Below, piece after piece: positions 34,083 through 44,703 of a stretch of 64,000 nucleotides of DNA. The stretch lies in contig JAIOOS010000024.1 of the NCBI GenBank assembly GCA_021414305.1, positions 213,459 to 277,458 on the forward strand. The letters are read 5' to 3'. The notes under the pieces are model-generated. The model was not told the DNA's origin. It was given only the letters and a program-made list of their open reading frames with translations, and made no database searches. Origin of the DNA: Burkholderiales bacterium. GTDB taxonomy: Bacteria > Pseudomonadota > Gammaproteobacteria > Burkholderiales > Burkholderiaceae_C. Within the stretch, counting starts at the first letter, position 1, and each line of letters begins with the position of its first letter. Made by a program: the position numbers and the translations under genes.

Positions 34083-34634
34083 ATGAAACTCGTGAAATAC
34101 GCAGCGGTCGTCCTGGCCGCCTCGCTCTCCGCGGTGGCCCTCACCGCCTCGGCCCAGGTGATGGTCGGCGGCGCGCCGATGTACTCCAGCAAGGACATCA
34201 TCGACAACGCCGTCAACTCCAAGGACCACACCACCCTGGTCGCCGCGGTCAAGGCCGCCGGGCTGGTGGAAACGCTGAAGGGCGCCGGCCCGTTCACCGT
34301 GTTCGCGCCGGTCAACGCCGGCTTCGCCGCGCTGCCCGCCGGCACCGTCGACAGCCTGCTCAAGCCGGAGAACAAGGCGGCGCTGACCAAGGTGCTGACG
34401 TACCACGTCGTCGCCGGCAAGATGGATTCAGCGGCGTTGTCGAAGGCGATCGACGCCGGCGGCGGCAAGGCGATGCTCACCGCCGTCTCCGGCGGCATGC
34501 TGACGGCCACGAAGAGCGGCAGCGCGATCATGGTCGCCGACGAATCGGGCGGCGTGGCCAAGGTCACGATCCCCGACGTCGTGCAGTCGAACGGCGTGAT
34601 CCACGTCGTCGACAAGGTGCTGTTGCCGAAGTAG
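34083..34634 (+). CDS. Secreted fasciclin (FAS1) domain protein
   Basis: The 183-residue product has a signal peptide (to about residue 24, ASA-QVM) and one FAS1 domain with the H1 motif GPFTVFAPVNAGFAALP, the YH motif LTYHVVAGKM and the C-terminal NGVIHVVDKVLLPK. FAS1 domains act in adhesion to surfaces or matrix. The ribosome site is close to AGAGGACAAGC before the ATG. It is divergent from flhB and followed by its own terminator, so it is probably monocistronic. A role in attachment is only inferred from the domain. Confidence 0.93.
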   Translation: MKLVKYAAVVLAASLSAVALTASAQVMVGGAPMYSSKDIIDNAVNSKDHTTLVAAVKAAGLVETLKGAGPFTVFAPVNAGFAALPAGTVDSLLKPENKAALTKVLTYHVVAGKMDSAALSKAIDAGGGKAMLTAVSGGMLTATKSGSAIMVADESGGVAKVTIPDVVQSNGVIHVVDKVLLPK

Positions 34635-34657
34635 CAGCGTCTCTGCCGGGAAGACGA

Positions 34658-34685
34658 GCGCGGCCCGAGGGCCGCGTTTCTCGTT
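34658..34685 (+). terminator. Terminator after the fasciclin gene
   Basis: Hairpin CGCGGCCC-GAG-GGCCGCG followed by TTTCTCGTTT, 24 bases past the stop codon. The hybrid kinase gene converges from the other side. Confidence 0.75.
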
Positions 34686-34694
34686 TCGCCTCGC

Positions 34695-37241
<2,547 letters not shown>

Positions 37242-37428
37242 GGGTCCTGAGCCTCGCATCGGCAGCGGTCTAGACCATCGGGGTCATCCCGGGTTCAGGA
37301 CGAGGCCATCCGGTGATGCCGGGCGACTCTGCGGGCAAGCGGCGTGCCGCGGCGAAGGCCGCGTCCGCATTGCGGCAAGGCGCGTGAACGGCTTCACGAT
37401 CACCGGGCCCCTCCGGAAGCCGGGAGGC

Positions 37429-38376
37429 TCAACGGCCGGGAACGATCGCCGCGGTCTCGGTCTCGGCGCCGATCGGCGGCACGGTTTCGGCCTCGCCCTG
37501 GTTGGGCAGGAGCTGCAGGAGGCGGTCTTCGGCCTCGCGGTTCATGACGATGACGCTGATCCGCCGGTTCATCGGGCTCTCAGGCTGCGCCGGCACGAAC
37601 AGCTTGCTCGAGGCGAGCCCCTGCACGAGCAGCATCCGGTCTTCCGGCAGGCCGCCGGCGATGATCTCGCGACGCGACGAGTTCGCCCGGTCGCTCGACA
37701 GCTCCCAGTTGCTGTAGCCGCGCTCGCCGCCGGCGAACGGCTGGGCGTCGGTGTGGCCTTCGAGCGTGATCCGGTTGGGCACGTCGGTCAGCATGTGGCC
37801 GATCTCGCGCAGCAGCTCGCGCATGTACGGCTTCACCACGGCGCTGCCGCTGTCGAACATCGGCCGGTTCTGCTCGTCGACGATCTGGATGCGCAGGCCG
37901 TCCTGCGTCATGTCGAGGCGGATCTGCGACTTCATCGCCGCGAGCTTGGGGTTCGCGTCTACGGCGGCCTCGACCCTGGCCTTCAGCGCCTCGAGACGCG
38001 CCGCTTCGGCCCGCTTCTGCTCGGCCTGCAGCGCCTTCAGGCTGAGCAGGCGCTTCTTCGCCTGGACATCGCCGTCCTTGACCTGGCCGGTCGAGCGGGT
38101 GAGGTCGGCGCCGCCGCCGCGCACCACCGACGAGGAGTCGCCGGAGCCGCTGCCGCCCATCAACGAGACCTTGAGCGGCGCATTGAAGAAGTCGGCGATG
38201 CCCTTCTTGTCGCCCTCGGTCGTGGAGCCGAGCAGCCACATGAGGAGGAAGAACGCCATCATCGCCGTCACGAAGTCGGCGTAGGCGATCTTCCAGGCGC
38301 CGCCATGCTTCGCGTGCCCGCCCTTCCTGACGCGCTTGATGATGATCGGCTGGAGCTTTTTCGAATCGCCGGCCAT
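37429..38376 (-). CDS. motB: Flagellar motor stator protein MotB
   Basis: MotB anchors the stator to peptidoglycan and carries the proton-accepting Asp. The 315-residue product has a short cytoplasmic N-terminus, one membrane helix (about 30-50) with Asp34 in AYADFVTAMMAFFLLMW, a plug/linker region and the OmpA-like peptidoglycan-binding domain (about 160-290, ITLEGHTDAQPF, NWELSSDRANSSRR). It lies 15 bases downstream of motA in the same operon. The proton (MotB) rather than sodium (PomB) type is assumed from similarity. Confidence 0.97.
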   Translation of the reverse strand: MAGDSKKLQPIIIKRVRKGGHAKHGGAWKIAYADFVTAMMAFFLLMWLLGSTTEGDKKGIADFFNAPLKVSLMGGSGSGDSSSVVRGGGADLTRSTGQVKDGDVQAKKRLLSLKALQAEQKRAEAARLEALKARVEAAVDANPKLAAMKSQIRLDMTQDGLRIQIVDEQNRPMFDSGSAVVKPYMRELLREIGHMLTDVPNRITLEGHTDAQPFAGGERGYSNWELSSDRANSSRREIIAGGLPEDRMLLVQGLASSKLFVPAQPESPMNRRISVIVMNREAEDRLLQLLPNQGEAETVPPIGAETETAAIVPGR

Positions 38377-38391
38377 GTCAGATCACCCCGC

Positions 38392-39255
38392 TCACGCCTT
38401 CTTGCCCTTGACGTGGCTCTCGAGCTCGGAGAAGGTCGGCCGGTCCTTGGAGTACAGCACCTTGCGCCCGAACTCCACCGCCACCTGCGGCGCGTAGCCC
38501 TGCATCGAGGCGAGCAGCGTCGTCTTGATGCACTGCAGCTCCTTCGAGCCCTCGTCGACCTTCTGCTCCATCAGCCCGCCGAGCGGCTCGACCACGCCAT
38601 AGGCGAGCAGGATGCCGAGGAAGGTGCCGACCAGCGCCGAACCGATCATGCCGCCGAGGATCGCCGGCGGCTGGCCGACCGAGCCCATCGTGTTGACCAC
38701 GCCCAGCACGGCCGCGACGATGCCGAACGCCGGCAAGGCGCCGGCCAGGCGGGCGATCGCGTCGACCGGGCCGTGGGCCTCGTGGTGGTGGGTCTCGATC
38801 TCGCTGTCCATCAGGCTCTCGATCTCGTGCGAGTTGAGGTTGCCCGAGACCATCATCCGCAGGTAGTCGGTGATGAACTCGACCACGTGGTGGTCGGAGC
38901 CGACGACCGTGTACTTCTGGAAGATCGGCGAGGAATGCGGGTCCTCGACATCCTTCTCGATCGCCATCAGGCCTTCCTTCCTGGCCTTCTGCAGCACGTC
39001 GTAGAGGAGCGCCATCAGCTCCATGTAGCGCGCCTTGGAGTACTTCGAGCCCTTCAGCACGCCGGGAAGCGCCGCCAGGGTCGCCTTCAGCACCTTCGGC
39101 TGGTTGTTGACGGCGAAGGCGCCGAGCGCGCCGCCGAGGATCGCCAGCATCTCGGTCGGCAGGGCGTGGATGATCACGCCGATATTGCCGCCGTGCAGGA
39201 TGTAGGCTCCGAAGATGCAGCCGAGTGCGACGCCGTAGCCGATCAGGACAACCAT
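38392..39255 (-). CDS. motA: Flagellar motor stator protein MotA
   Basis: MotA forms the torque-generating ring around MotB and contacts FliG. The 287-residue product shows four membrane helices (about 1-20, 30-50, 170-190, 200-225), with the family signatures GYGVALGCIFGAYILHGG, PAFGIVAAVLGVVNTMGSV and the charged cytoplasmic loop. A candidate sigma-28 promoter lies 54-80 bases upstream, separated from the flhDC transcript by a strong terminator, so motAB should be a class III operon independent of readthrough. Confidence 0.97.
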   Translation of the reverse strand: MVVLIGYGVALGCIFGAYILHGGNIGVIIHALPTEMLAILGGALGAFAVNNQPKVLKATLAALPGVLKGSKYSKARYMELMALLYDVLQKARKEGLMAIEKDVEDPHSSPIFQKYTVVGSDHHVVEFITDYLRMMVSGNLNSHEIESLMDSEIETHHHEAHGPVDAIARLAGALPAFGIVAAVLGVVNTMGSVGQPPAILGGMIGSALVGTFLGILLAYGVVEPLGGLMEQKVDEGSKELQCIKTTLLASMQGYAPQVAVEFGRKVLYSKDRPTFSELESHVKGKKA

Positions 39256-39308
39256 GGTGATGTTTGAATCCGGTGCGCGCCGGCAAGCTTTGCCGGTGTG
39301 ACCTGCCG

Positions 39309-39335
39309 TTATCGGTCCGGCGGCGGTCCCGCTTA
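39309..39335 (-). promoter_or_regulatory. Candidate sigma-28 (FliA) promoter of motAB
   Basis: On the minus strand, TAAGCGGG (39335-39328), 11 bases, then ACCGATAA (39316-39309). The -10 element matches the consensus GCCGATAA at seven of eight positions; the -35 is weaker. It would start transcription about 47 bases before the motA ATG. Confidence 0.6.
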
Positions 39336-39339
39336 AGGC

Positions 39340-39367
39340 AAAAAAAAGGCCCCGTGAGGAGCCTTTT
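39340..39367 (-). terminator. Terminator between flhC and motA
   Basis: On the minus strand, AAAAGGCTCC, a TCAC loop, GGGGCC and eight T residues. A run of T on the other side makes it potentially bidirectional. It ends the flhDC transcript directly before the motA promoter. Confidence 0.85.
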
Positions 39368-39462
39368 CAAAGCACTGAATGTGCTGGAGGAGACAAGCAA
39401 GAAAAACCGGAGAACCCGTTCTTTCGGCAGTTTTGCGAAGAACTTGAGGGTTCTTTCTTTGC

Positions 39463-39999
39463 TCAATGCATCTGGATCGAACCGCTCGCCTTGCCCTTGC
39501 CCGCGCGGGCCGGCGGGCTGCACAGGCCGCAGACGTAGTGCTTGGCGATCTCGTGCGGGTGGCTGACGAACTGGCCGCCGCAGGTCGAGCACTTGGTCAT
39601 GGTCAGCATGCCGTTGTCGACGAACTTCACCAGGCGCCAGGCGCGGGTGACCGAGAGAAGCGACTCGAGGCCCTGGGCCGTGGTCTGCTCCTGGTAGAGC
39701 TGGTAGGCCTTGATCACGGCGTCGATCTCGTCCAGCTCTGAAGACTTGTTCAGGTACTCGTGGATGTTGAGGAAGAGCGACGCATGGATGTTCGGCTGCC
39801 ATGTCATGAACCAGTCGGTCGAGAACGGCAGCTGGCCCTTGCTCGGCGACTTGCCCGCGACTTCCTTGTAGAGGCGCAGCAGCCGCTCGTAGGAGAGATC
39901 GGTCTCCGACTCCAGCACCTGGAGGCGGGCGCCGAGCTGGATCAGCGCGACGGCGCGGCTGATCTGCTTGGCTTCGGTCAGGATCGACTTGGAGCGCAT
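39463..39999 (-). CDS. flhC: Flagellar master transcriptional activator subunit FlhC
   Basis: FlhC forms the FlhD4C2 complex that activates class II flagellar promoters. The 178-residue product has LGARLQVLESETDLSYERL, the conserved LPFSTDWFMTWQPNIHASLF core and four zinc-binding Cys residues in two pairs (KCSTCGG and VCGLC). It agrees in length with the 192-residue E. coli protein. ATG 39999 (MRSKSILTEAK) aligns with the E. coli N-terminus; a GTG at 40005 overlaps the flhD stop as GTGA and is an alternative. Confidence 0.97.
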   Translation of the reverse strand: MRSKSILTEAKQISRAVALIQLGARLQVLESETDLSYERLLRLYKEVAGKSPSKGQLPFSTDWFMTWQPNIHASLFLNIHEYLNKSSELDEIDAVIKAYQLYQEQTTAQGLESLLSVTRAWRLVKFVDNGMLTMTKCSTCGGQFVSHPHEIAKHYVCGLCSPPARAGKGKASGSIQMH

Positions 40000-40001
40000 G
40001 A

Positions 40002-40325
40002 TCACGCCGCCTCTTGGTGACGGCCGGCCATCAGGATCGAGGCGTGCAGGCGGTTGGTGCTGTCGTTGGCGGCGCTCTTGCCGTGGTTGGTGAGCAGGCC
40101 CCAGACCATGTCGTCGTCCATGCGGAAGCGGCAGAGCAGCGTGTTGCCGGCGGCGATCTTCATCATCTGGGCGGGGGTCAGCAGGCCGATCAGGGCCGCG
40201 CTTTCCTCGCTGATGCCCAGGCGGTAGAGGGCTTGCTCGCGGTCGGTGCGGATCAGGCTCTGGGCCAGCATCAGGTACGACAGGTTGGCTTCGCGGATTT
40301 CGTTCAGGATCTGGTCGGCATTCAT
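40002..40325 (-). CDS. flhD: Flagellar master transcriptional activator subunit FlhD
   Basis: FlhD is the partner of FlhC. The 107-residue protein starts MNADQILNEIREANLSYLMLAQ and has RTDREQALYRLGISEE and the LTPAQMMKIAAGNTLLCRF dimerisation/HTH-like region, as in E. coli FlhD. A GGAG ribosome site stands about 9 bases before the ATG; longer upstream reading has no family similarity. The 5' leader holds short repeats of GGTTC/AGTTCGG (40338-40356). It is divergent from a glycosyltransferase gene, with 272 bases between the start codons. Confidence 0.96.
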   Translation of the reverse strand: MNADQILNEIREANLSYLMLAQSLIRTDREQALYRLGISEESAALIGLLTPAQMMKIAAGNTLLCRFRMDDDMVWGLLTNHGKSAANDSTNRLHASILMAGRHQEAA

Positions 40326-40597
40326 TTCGTTTACTCCGGTTCGGTTCAGTTCGGTTGTCTTGCGGTACAGGTCTTTGCCTGTGCGATGGAATGGATTCTG
40401 ATCAGACGAGATGCCGGCAACCATCAGGTCATCTCGGTCGCTTGAGTCCAGCTTCTTCCAAGGCCCGTGTAAGGGAACTTCCTACACGCCTGTAGCGGCC
40501 GGCGAGTGATTTGGCGGGTCCGGACGGGTCTCTTCGGGGCATCCGCCCCGGCGTGGACTTCGAGAATCGGTCCACCGACCCCTCGAACTGCGAAGCC
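40326..40597. promoter_or_regulatory. Divergent control region between flhDC and the glycosyltransferase operon
   Basis: This 272-base gap must hold the flhDC promoter and that of the glycosyltransferase operon. It contains direct repeats of GGTTCGGTTCAGTTCGGTT (40338-40356) in the flhD leader and small dyads such as GGGGCATCCGCCCC (40535-40548). No promoter could be assigned with confidence, as expected for a multi-input regulatory region. Confidence 0.4.
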
Positions 40598-41839
40598 ATG
40601 ACGAACCCCGCGTCTCCCCTGATCAGCCTGTGCGTGCCGACCTTCAATCGCGGCCGCTACCTGGCCTCGCTGCTGGAGGGCGTGGTGGTGCAGATGGCCG
40701 CCTTCCCGCACCCGTACGAGATCGTCATCTCCGACAACGCCTGCACCGACGACACGCCGGCGGTGGTGGGGCGCTTCCTCGACCGGCTGCCGATCCGCTA
40801 CATCCGCCACCCGGAAGGCATCGGCTGCTATCCGAACGTGATATTTGCCATGACCCAGGCGCGCGGCCGCTACATGATGTACCTGGCCGACGACGACTGC
40901 ATCCTCGGCGAGTCGCTGGCCGAAGCGGTGGCCGAGATGGAGGCCGACCCCGCTGTCGTCATCACCTATGCCCCCTGGATGCTCTTCGACCTGGTCGGCC
41001 AGCAGCCGCAGGGCCAGTTCTACAACGTCCCGCACGACCTGCGCATCGAGCGCGGCGAACAGGCCGAGTTCCTCGGCCACATCCTGCGCCATCACATCTT
41101 CCCCGAGATCTACATCGCCCGCACCGAGGTGATGAAGCGGCTGATGCCGCGCGTCAACGACATCGCCTTCTATGCCTTCAGCCAGGCCGCCGACTACCTG
41201 CAGCAGGGCGCGGTGCTGATCCGGCAGAAGCCCTTCTACGTCGCCATCACCCGCTATTTCGCCGACGAGACGCGCTCGCAGGTCGGCAACGGCGAGGTCG
41301 AGATCGCCTGGGACCGCTACCGCGGCGGCCTCGAATACATGATGGCCCGCGCCGGCGCGGCGATCGGCGCCGAGGAGCGCGCCGGCCTGCACCTGCGCAT
41401 CCAGCACCTGATCGCGGTGCGCATGTCGGTGGCCATCCGCCTGCGCCACGCCCAGGGCAAGGACCCGCTCGACGTGCACACCCTGGCGATGCGCCTGAAG
41501 GGCATGGGCTACGAGCACCTGCTGCCGGTGCCGATGCAGGTGCTGGCGTCGCAGGCGACGCTGCACTTCCTGCTCCAGGACGCGGCGCTCAACCGCGGCA
41601 TGGAGCGGCTGGTCTGCGTCGGCCCGCTCGACGCCGGCGCGAGGGACTACCTGAAGAAGCACGCGGTGCGGCCGGTCGATTTCGTCGGCGCCGCGCCCCG
41701 GGCGATGAAGGACGCCCTCCTCTTCGTCAGCGACCGGATCGAGGACTTCGAGCCGAGCGTCGAGGAGCAGCAGGAACGGAACCTGCACATCGTGCGCGAG
41801 CGCGACCTCTGCGACCGCTTCGGGCTGGTGCCTGCGTGA
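40598..41839 (+). CDS. Family 2 glycosyltransferase
   Basis: The 413-residue protein begins with the GT-A fold: LISLCVPTFNRGRYLASLL, VISDNACTDDTPAVV, RYMMYLADDDCILGESL (the DDD metal/nucleotide-sugar site at about 100-102). The C-terminal 200 residues are helical with no recognised domain. It has no membrane helices. It is the first of four overlapping genes likely to build or decorate a surface glycan. The start ATG at 40598 matches the beginning of the fold; an earlier in-frame start adds low-complexity sequence. Confidence 0.9.
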   Translation: MTNPASPLISLCVPTFNRGRYLASLLEGVVVQMAAFPHPYEIVISDNACTDDTPAVVGRFLDRLPIRYIRHPEGIGCYPNVIFAMTQARGRYMMYLADDDCILGESLAEAVAEMEADPAVVITYAPWMLFDLVGQQPQGQFYNVPHDLRIERGEQAEFLGHILRHHIFPEIYIARTEVMKRLMPRVNDIAFYAFSQAADYLQQGAVLIRQKPFYVAITRYFADETRSQVGNGEVEIAWDRYRGGLEYMMARAGAAIGAEERAGLHLRIQHLIAVRMSVAIRLRHAQGKDPLDVHTLAMRLKGMGYEHLLPVPMQVLASQATLHFLLQDAALNRGMERLVCVGPLDAGARDYLKKHAVRPVDFVGAAPRAMKDALLFVSDRIEDFEPSVEEQQERNLHIVRERDLCDRFGLVPA

Positions 41840-42324
41840 TCGAGATCGACGCCACCGCCCGCGTCTCGCCGCTGGCGGACATCGAGGATTCGGTGCGCGG
41901 CAGCCGCATCGTCATCGGCGCCCGCTCGGTGATCGACAGCTTCGTCAAGATCAAGCCCACCGGCGGCAGCGGCGACCTGGTGATCGGCGCGCACTCGGTC
42001 GTCAACTCGGGCTGCGTGTTCTACACCGGCAACGGCATCACGATCGGCAACCACGTCGCGATCGCCGCCAACACCACCTTCGCGCCGGTCAACCATGCCT
42101 ACAAGGACCGCTCCCGGCTGATCGCCGAGCAGGGCTTCCTGCCGAGCAAGGGCGGCATCGTCATCGAGGACGACGTCTGGATCGGCGCCAACTGCGTGCT
42201 GCTCGACGGCACGGTGCTGCGCCGCGGCGCTGTCATCGGCGCCGGCTCGCTGGTGCGCGGCGAGGTCGCGGCCTGGAGCGTCAACGCCGGCAACCCGCTG
42301 GTCCGGCTGGGCGAGCGGCAATGA
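41836..42324 (+). CDS. Left-handed beta-helix (hexapeptide) acyltransferase
   Basis: This 162-residue protein is made of hexapeptide repeats (SRIVIGARSVIDSFVKI, GDLVIGAHSVVNSGCV, GITIGNHVAIAANT, IVIEDDVWIGANCVLL, AVIGAGSLV), with the catalytic-type His in APVNHAYKD. It probably transfers acetyl or another acyl group to a sugar. The start is GTG within GTGA, overlapping the glycosyltransferase stop, and the stop overlaps the next ATG, so the operon is translationally coupled. Confidence 0.88.
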   Translation: MIEIDATARVSPLADIEDSVRGSRIVIGARSVIDSFVKIKPTGGSGDLVIGAHSVVNSGCVFYTGNGITIGNHVAIAANTTFAPVNHAYKDRSRLIAEQGFLPSKGGIVIEDDVWIGANCVLLDGTVLRRGAVIGAGSLVRGEVAAWSVNAGNPLVRLGERQ

Positions 42325-43157
42325 CGCGCGCCACGGTGATCGGCGCGGCGGGCTTCATCGGCAGCCGCCTGGTGGCGCACCTGCGCCGCCTCGGCTGGGA
42401 CTGCCGCGCGCCGTGGCGTGACGACCGCGAGTTCACGCGCCAGGACCTCGGCACGGTGTTCCATTGCGCCGGCCTCACCGCCGATTTCGCGCGCCGCCCG
42501 CACGACACGGTGCGCGCCCACGTCGAGCTGCTGAACGAACTGCTCGCGCACGCGCGCTTCGACTCCCTCGTCTACCTGTCCTCGACCCGGCTCTACGACG
42601 GCCGGCCCGGCTTCGCCGGCGCCAGCGTCGACGAGGACACGCCGCTCGCGCTCGACCCGGCGCAGCCGCGCCACCTCTTCGACCTCTCGAAGGCGCTCGG
42701 CGAGTCGCTCTGCCGCCAGGCGAGCGGCGGCCGGGCGCGAGTGGCCCGCCTCTCCTGCGTCTACAGCGGCGCCGACGACGACGCCGAGGGCTTCCTCGGC
42801 ACCCTTCTCGGCCGGCTGCGCGAACCGCGCGCCGGGGCCGTGCTGGACGTCGATTCCTCGCTCGACGCGGCCCGCGACTACGTGCATGTCGACGACGTGC
42901 TCGATGCGCTGGTCGCGATCGCCACTCGCGGTACGCGCCCGGTCTACAACGTCGCCGGCGGCGTCAACGTCTCCAACCGCGAGCTGTTCGCCCGCCTCGG
43001 CGAGCTCGCGGGCTGCGAGCTGCGTGCCCTGCGCGAGCCTGCGCCGCCCTGCCCCGCGACGGTGTCGATCGAGCGCATGCGCGGCGAGTTCGGCTGGCAG
43101 CCCGCGTCGCTGCTGGACCGGCTGCCGGCGATGCTGGGCGAGCCCGTGCCGTGCTGA
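42321..43157 (+). CDS. NAD-dependent epimerase/dehydratase (extended SDR)
   Basis: The 278-residue product has the Rossmann motif TVIGAAGFIGSRLVAHL, the STRLYDGRPGF segment and a variant catalytic region (RHLFDLSKALGE: the usual YxxxK Tyr appears replaced by Phe). It then has ARDYVHVDDVLDALVAI and YNVAGGVNVSNREL as in nucleotide-sugar 4-epimerases and reductases. The loss of the Tyr hydroxyl would weaken normal catalysis, so the reaction is uncertain. It overlaps the acyltransferase by 4 and the next gene by 7 bases. Confidence 0.82.
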   Translation: MTRATVIGAAGFIGSRLVAHLRRLGWDCRAPWRDDREFTRQDLGTVFHCAGLTADFARRPHDTVRAHVELLNELLAHARFDSLVYLSSTRLYDGRPGFAGASVDEDTPLALDPAQPRHLFDLSKALGESLCRQASGGRARVARLSCVYSGADDDAEGFLGTLLGRLREPRAGAVLDVDSSLDAARDYVHVDDVLDALVAIATRGTRPVYNVAGGVNVSNRELFARLGELAGCELRALREPAPPCPATVSIERMRGEFGWQPASLLDRLPAMLGEPVPC

Positions 43158-43804
43158 CCCTGAGCCTCGGCAGCAGCGACGCCCTGCTCGGCTACCTCGG
43201 CCGGCAGCTCGAGAGCTTCTTTCCCGACGGCGGCGGCGCGGCCGAGCGGCCGGCGCTGCAGGCCTACCTCGCGCCCGCCCTGCAGCGCCTCGAGCACTGC
43301 ATCGCCGAAGTGCGGATGTGGACGCCGGGCCGCTTCGACCACCTGCACTCTTCGCAGTACACCACCTTCCTTTACTACCTGGCGAACACGCTCTGGCGGG
43401 CCGGCGCCGAGCGCGCGCTCTGCAGCAAGCTGTTCGGCCTCAACAAGGCGCTGAACGGCATCGACCTGTTCTACGAGATCGAGATGCCCGAGGTGTTCTT
43501 CATCGGCCACTCGGTCGGCATCGTCCTGGCGAAGGCGCGCTACGGCAACCGCCTGGTGCTCTACCAGAACAGCACTGTCGGCAAGAACCACGGCGAGGCG
43601 CCGACCCTCGGCGACGGCGTCGTGATGTACCCGAGCACGGCGATCATCGGCCGCTGCGAGATCGGCGCCGGCTCGGTCATCGCCCAGGGCACGAGCGTCG
43701 TCAACCGCAGCACGCCGGGCGACTGCGTGGTGTTCCAGGGCGAGGCCGGCGGGCTCGTGTTCAAGCCGCCGACGCGGGACGTGCTGACGGATCTGTTCCG
43801 CTGA
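43151..43804 (+). CDS. Serine acetyltransferase-like hexapeptide acyltransferase
   Basis: The 217-residue protein has a helical N-terminus (YLGRQLESFFPDGGG, YLAPALQRLEHCIAEV) and a C-terminal beta-helix (EVFFIGHSVGIVLAKARYG, YQNSTVGKNHGEAPTLGDGVVMY) like serine O-acetyltransferases, but sequences near the active site differ, so a sugar or peptide may be the acceptor. The start is GTG at 43151. Its 3' end overlaps the convergent SRPBCC gene by 44 bases. A decayed copy of its C-terminus lies at 44704-44857, on the far side of the ArsR/SRPBCC pair. Confidence 0.83.
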   Translation: MLTLSLGSSDALLGYLGRQLESFFPDGGGAAERPALQAYLAPALQRLEHCIAEVRMWTPGRFDHLHSSQYTTFLYYLANTLWRAGAERALCSKLFGLNKALNGIDLFYEIEMPEVFFIGHSVGIVLAKARYGNRLVLYQNSTVGKNHGEAPTLGDGVVMYPSTAIIGRCEIGAGSVIAQGTSVVNRSTPGDCVVFQGEAGGLVFKPPTRDVLTDLFR

Positions 43805-44270
43805 AGCCCAGGGCGGCGAGAAGCTCGTCCAGCTGCCCGAACTGCTCGGGCATCCCCCCCTCCATGCCGGCGATGGCATCGTCGAGCGCTTCCTTCGAGG
43901 GATAAAGCTCGTGCAGGACCAGCAGCGTCTTGCCGGCGCTTTCCTCGAACGTCACCGTGGTGACGGCACCGTCTTCGCTCTCGTCGTTGGTCCAGACGAG
44001 GCGGGAGTGCGGCACGACCTCGACGTACCTGCCGAAGAACGCCATGGTCTTCGCGCCCTCGTGGCCGAATTCGAGCCGGTACCCGCCACCGACGCGGACA
44101 TCCGCCTCGCAGGTAAGCAGCGACACGCCGGCCGACTTCGGCGCCCACCAGCGCCTGAGCAGCTCGGGCTTCGTCCACGCCTCGAACACGATGCGCGCCG
44201 GGGCGTCGAACGCTCGGGTGATGACCAGCTCGCGATCGGACTTGCGTTCCACCGTCGAGCGGTTCCTCAT
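43761..44270 (-). CDS. SRPBCC/AHSA1-family protein paired with an ArsR regulator
   Basis: The 169-residue product is a START/AHSA1 domain: LVITRAFDAPARIVFEAWTKPELLRRWWAPK, VGGGYRLEFGHEG, GRYVEVVPHSRLVWTNDES and the closing helix EQFGQLDELLAAL. Such proteins bind hydrophobic ligands and are very often encoded after an ArsR-type repressor, as here; the physiological ligand is unknown. The start is ATG 44270, 10 bases after the ArsR stop; ATG 44303 would overlap the repressor gene by 23 bases and is possible. Confidence 0.85.
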   Translation of the reverse strand: MRNRSTVERKSDRELVITRAFDAPARIVFEAWTKPELLRRWWAPKSAGVSLLTCEADVRVGGGYRLEFGHEGAKTMAFFGRYVEVVPHSRLVWTNDESEDGAVTTVTFEESAGKTLLVLHELYPSKEALDDAIAGMEGGMPEQFGQLDELLAALGFSGTDPSARPASAA

Positions 44271-44280
44271 CGGGGTAGGC

Positions 44281-44646
44281 TCACTGTTTCTTCCTGCGTC
44301 CATCGACCTTCTCCTTTTCTTTCAGCTCTTCGACGAGCTTGTCCAGCTCGTCGAAGCGGGCGGCCCAGAGCCGGTGGTACCGCTCGATCCATGCCGCCTC
44401 GGCCTGCAGCCGGCGCAGGCCGAGCCGGCAGGTCCGCACGCGCCCGACCTTCTCCGTGCTGACGAGCCCCGCCCGCTCCAGGACGCCGACATGCTTCTTC
44501 ATGCCCGTGAGGGTCATCTGGAACAGCTCGGCAAGGTCCGTGATGGAAGCATCTGCACGCCCGAGCTGCTCCAGGACGCCGCGCCGGGTGACGTCCGAGA
44601 GCGCGGCGAACGCGGCATCGAAGCGGGCCTGGCTATACTGAACCAT
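44281..44646 (-). CDS. ArsR-family transcriptional repressor
   Basis: This 121-residue winged-HTH regulator has ARFDAAFAALSDVTRRGVLEQL, the HTH region ASITDLAELFQMTLTGMKKHV and a wing with VSTEKVGRVRTCRL, followed by a charged helix (RFDELDKLVEELKEKEKVDG). Lacking the metal-binding ELCVCDL motif, it is of the non-metal class that regulates adjacent SRPBCC genes. The start codon lies in the middle of a perfect 10-bp inverted repeat, and the -10 element overlaps the same repeat, indicating autorepression and a possibly leaderless mRNA. Confidence 0.9.
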   Translation of the reverse strand: MVQYSQARFDAAFAALSDVTRRGVLEQLGRADASITDLAELFQMTLTGMKKHVGVLERAGLVSTEKVGRVRTCRLGLRRLQAEAAWIERYHRLWAARFDELDKLVEELKEKEKVDGRRKKQ

Positions 44647-44659
44647 ATAGTTCAGTATA
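44634..44659 (-). promoter_or_regulatory. Perfect inverted-repeat operator over the arsR start codon
   Basis: Arms TATACTGAAC (44634-44643) and GTTCAGTATA (44650-44659) are perfect complements with a 6-base spacer that contains the ATG of the arsR-like gene. This is the expected operator for autoregulation. Confidence 0.85.
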
Positions 44660-44681
44660 CGCACGGCGCGGCGAGATGCAA
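44654..44681 (-). promoter_or_regulatory. Sigma-70 type promoter of the arsR/SRPBCC pair
   Basis: On the minus strand, -35 TTGCAT (44681-44676), 16 bases, -10 TATACT (44659-44654). Transcription would begin near 44647, at or one base before the ATG (44646), giving a leaderless transcript. The -10 lies inside the operator arm. Confidence 0.65.
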
Positions 44682-44703
44682 GGGCTGGTGGGTTCCACTG
44701 CAG

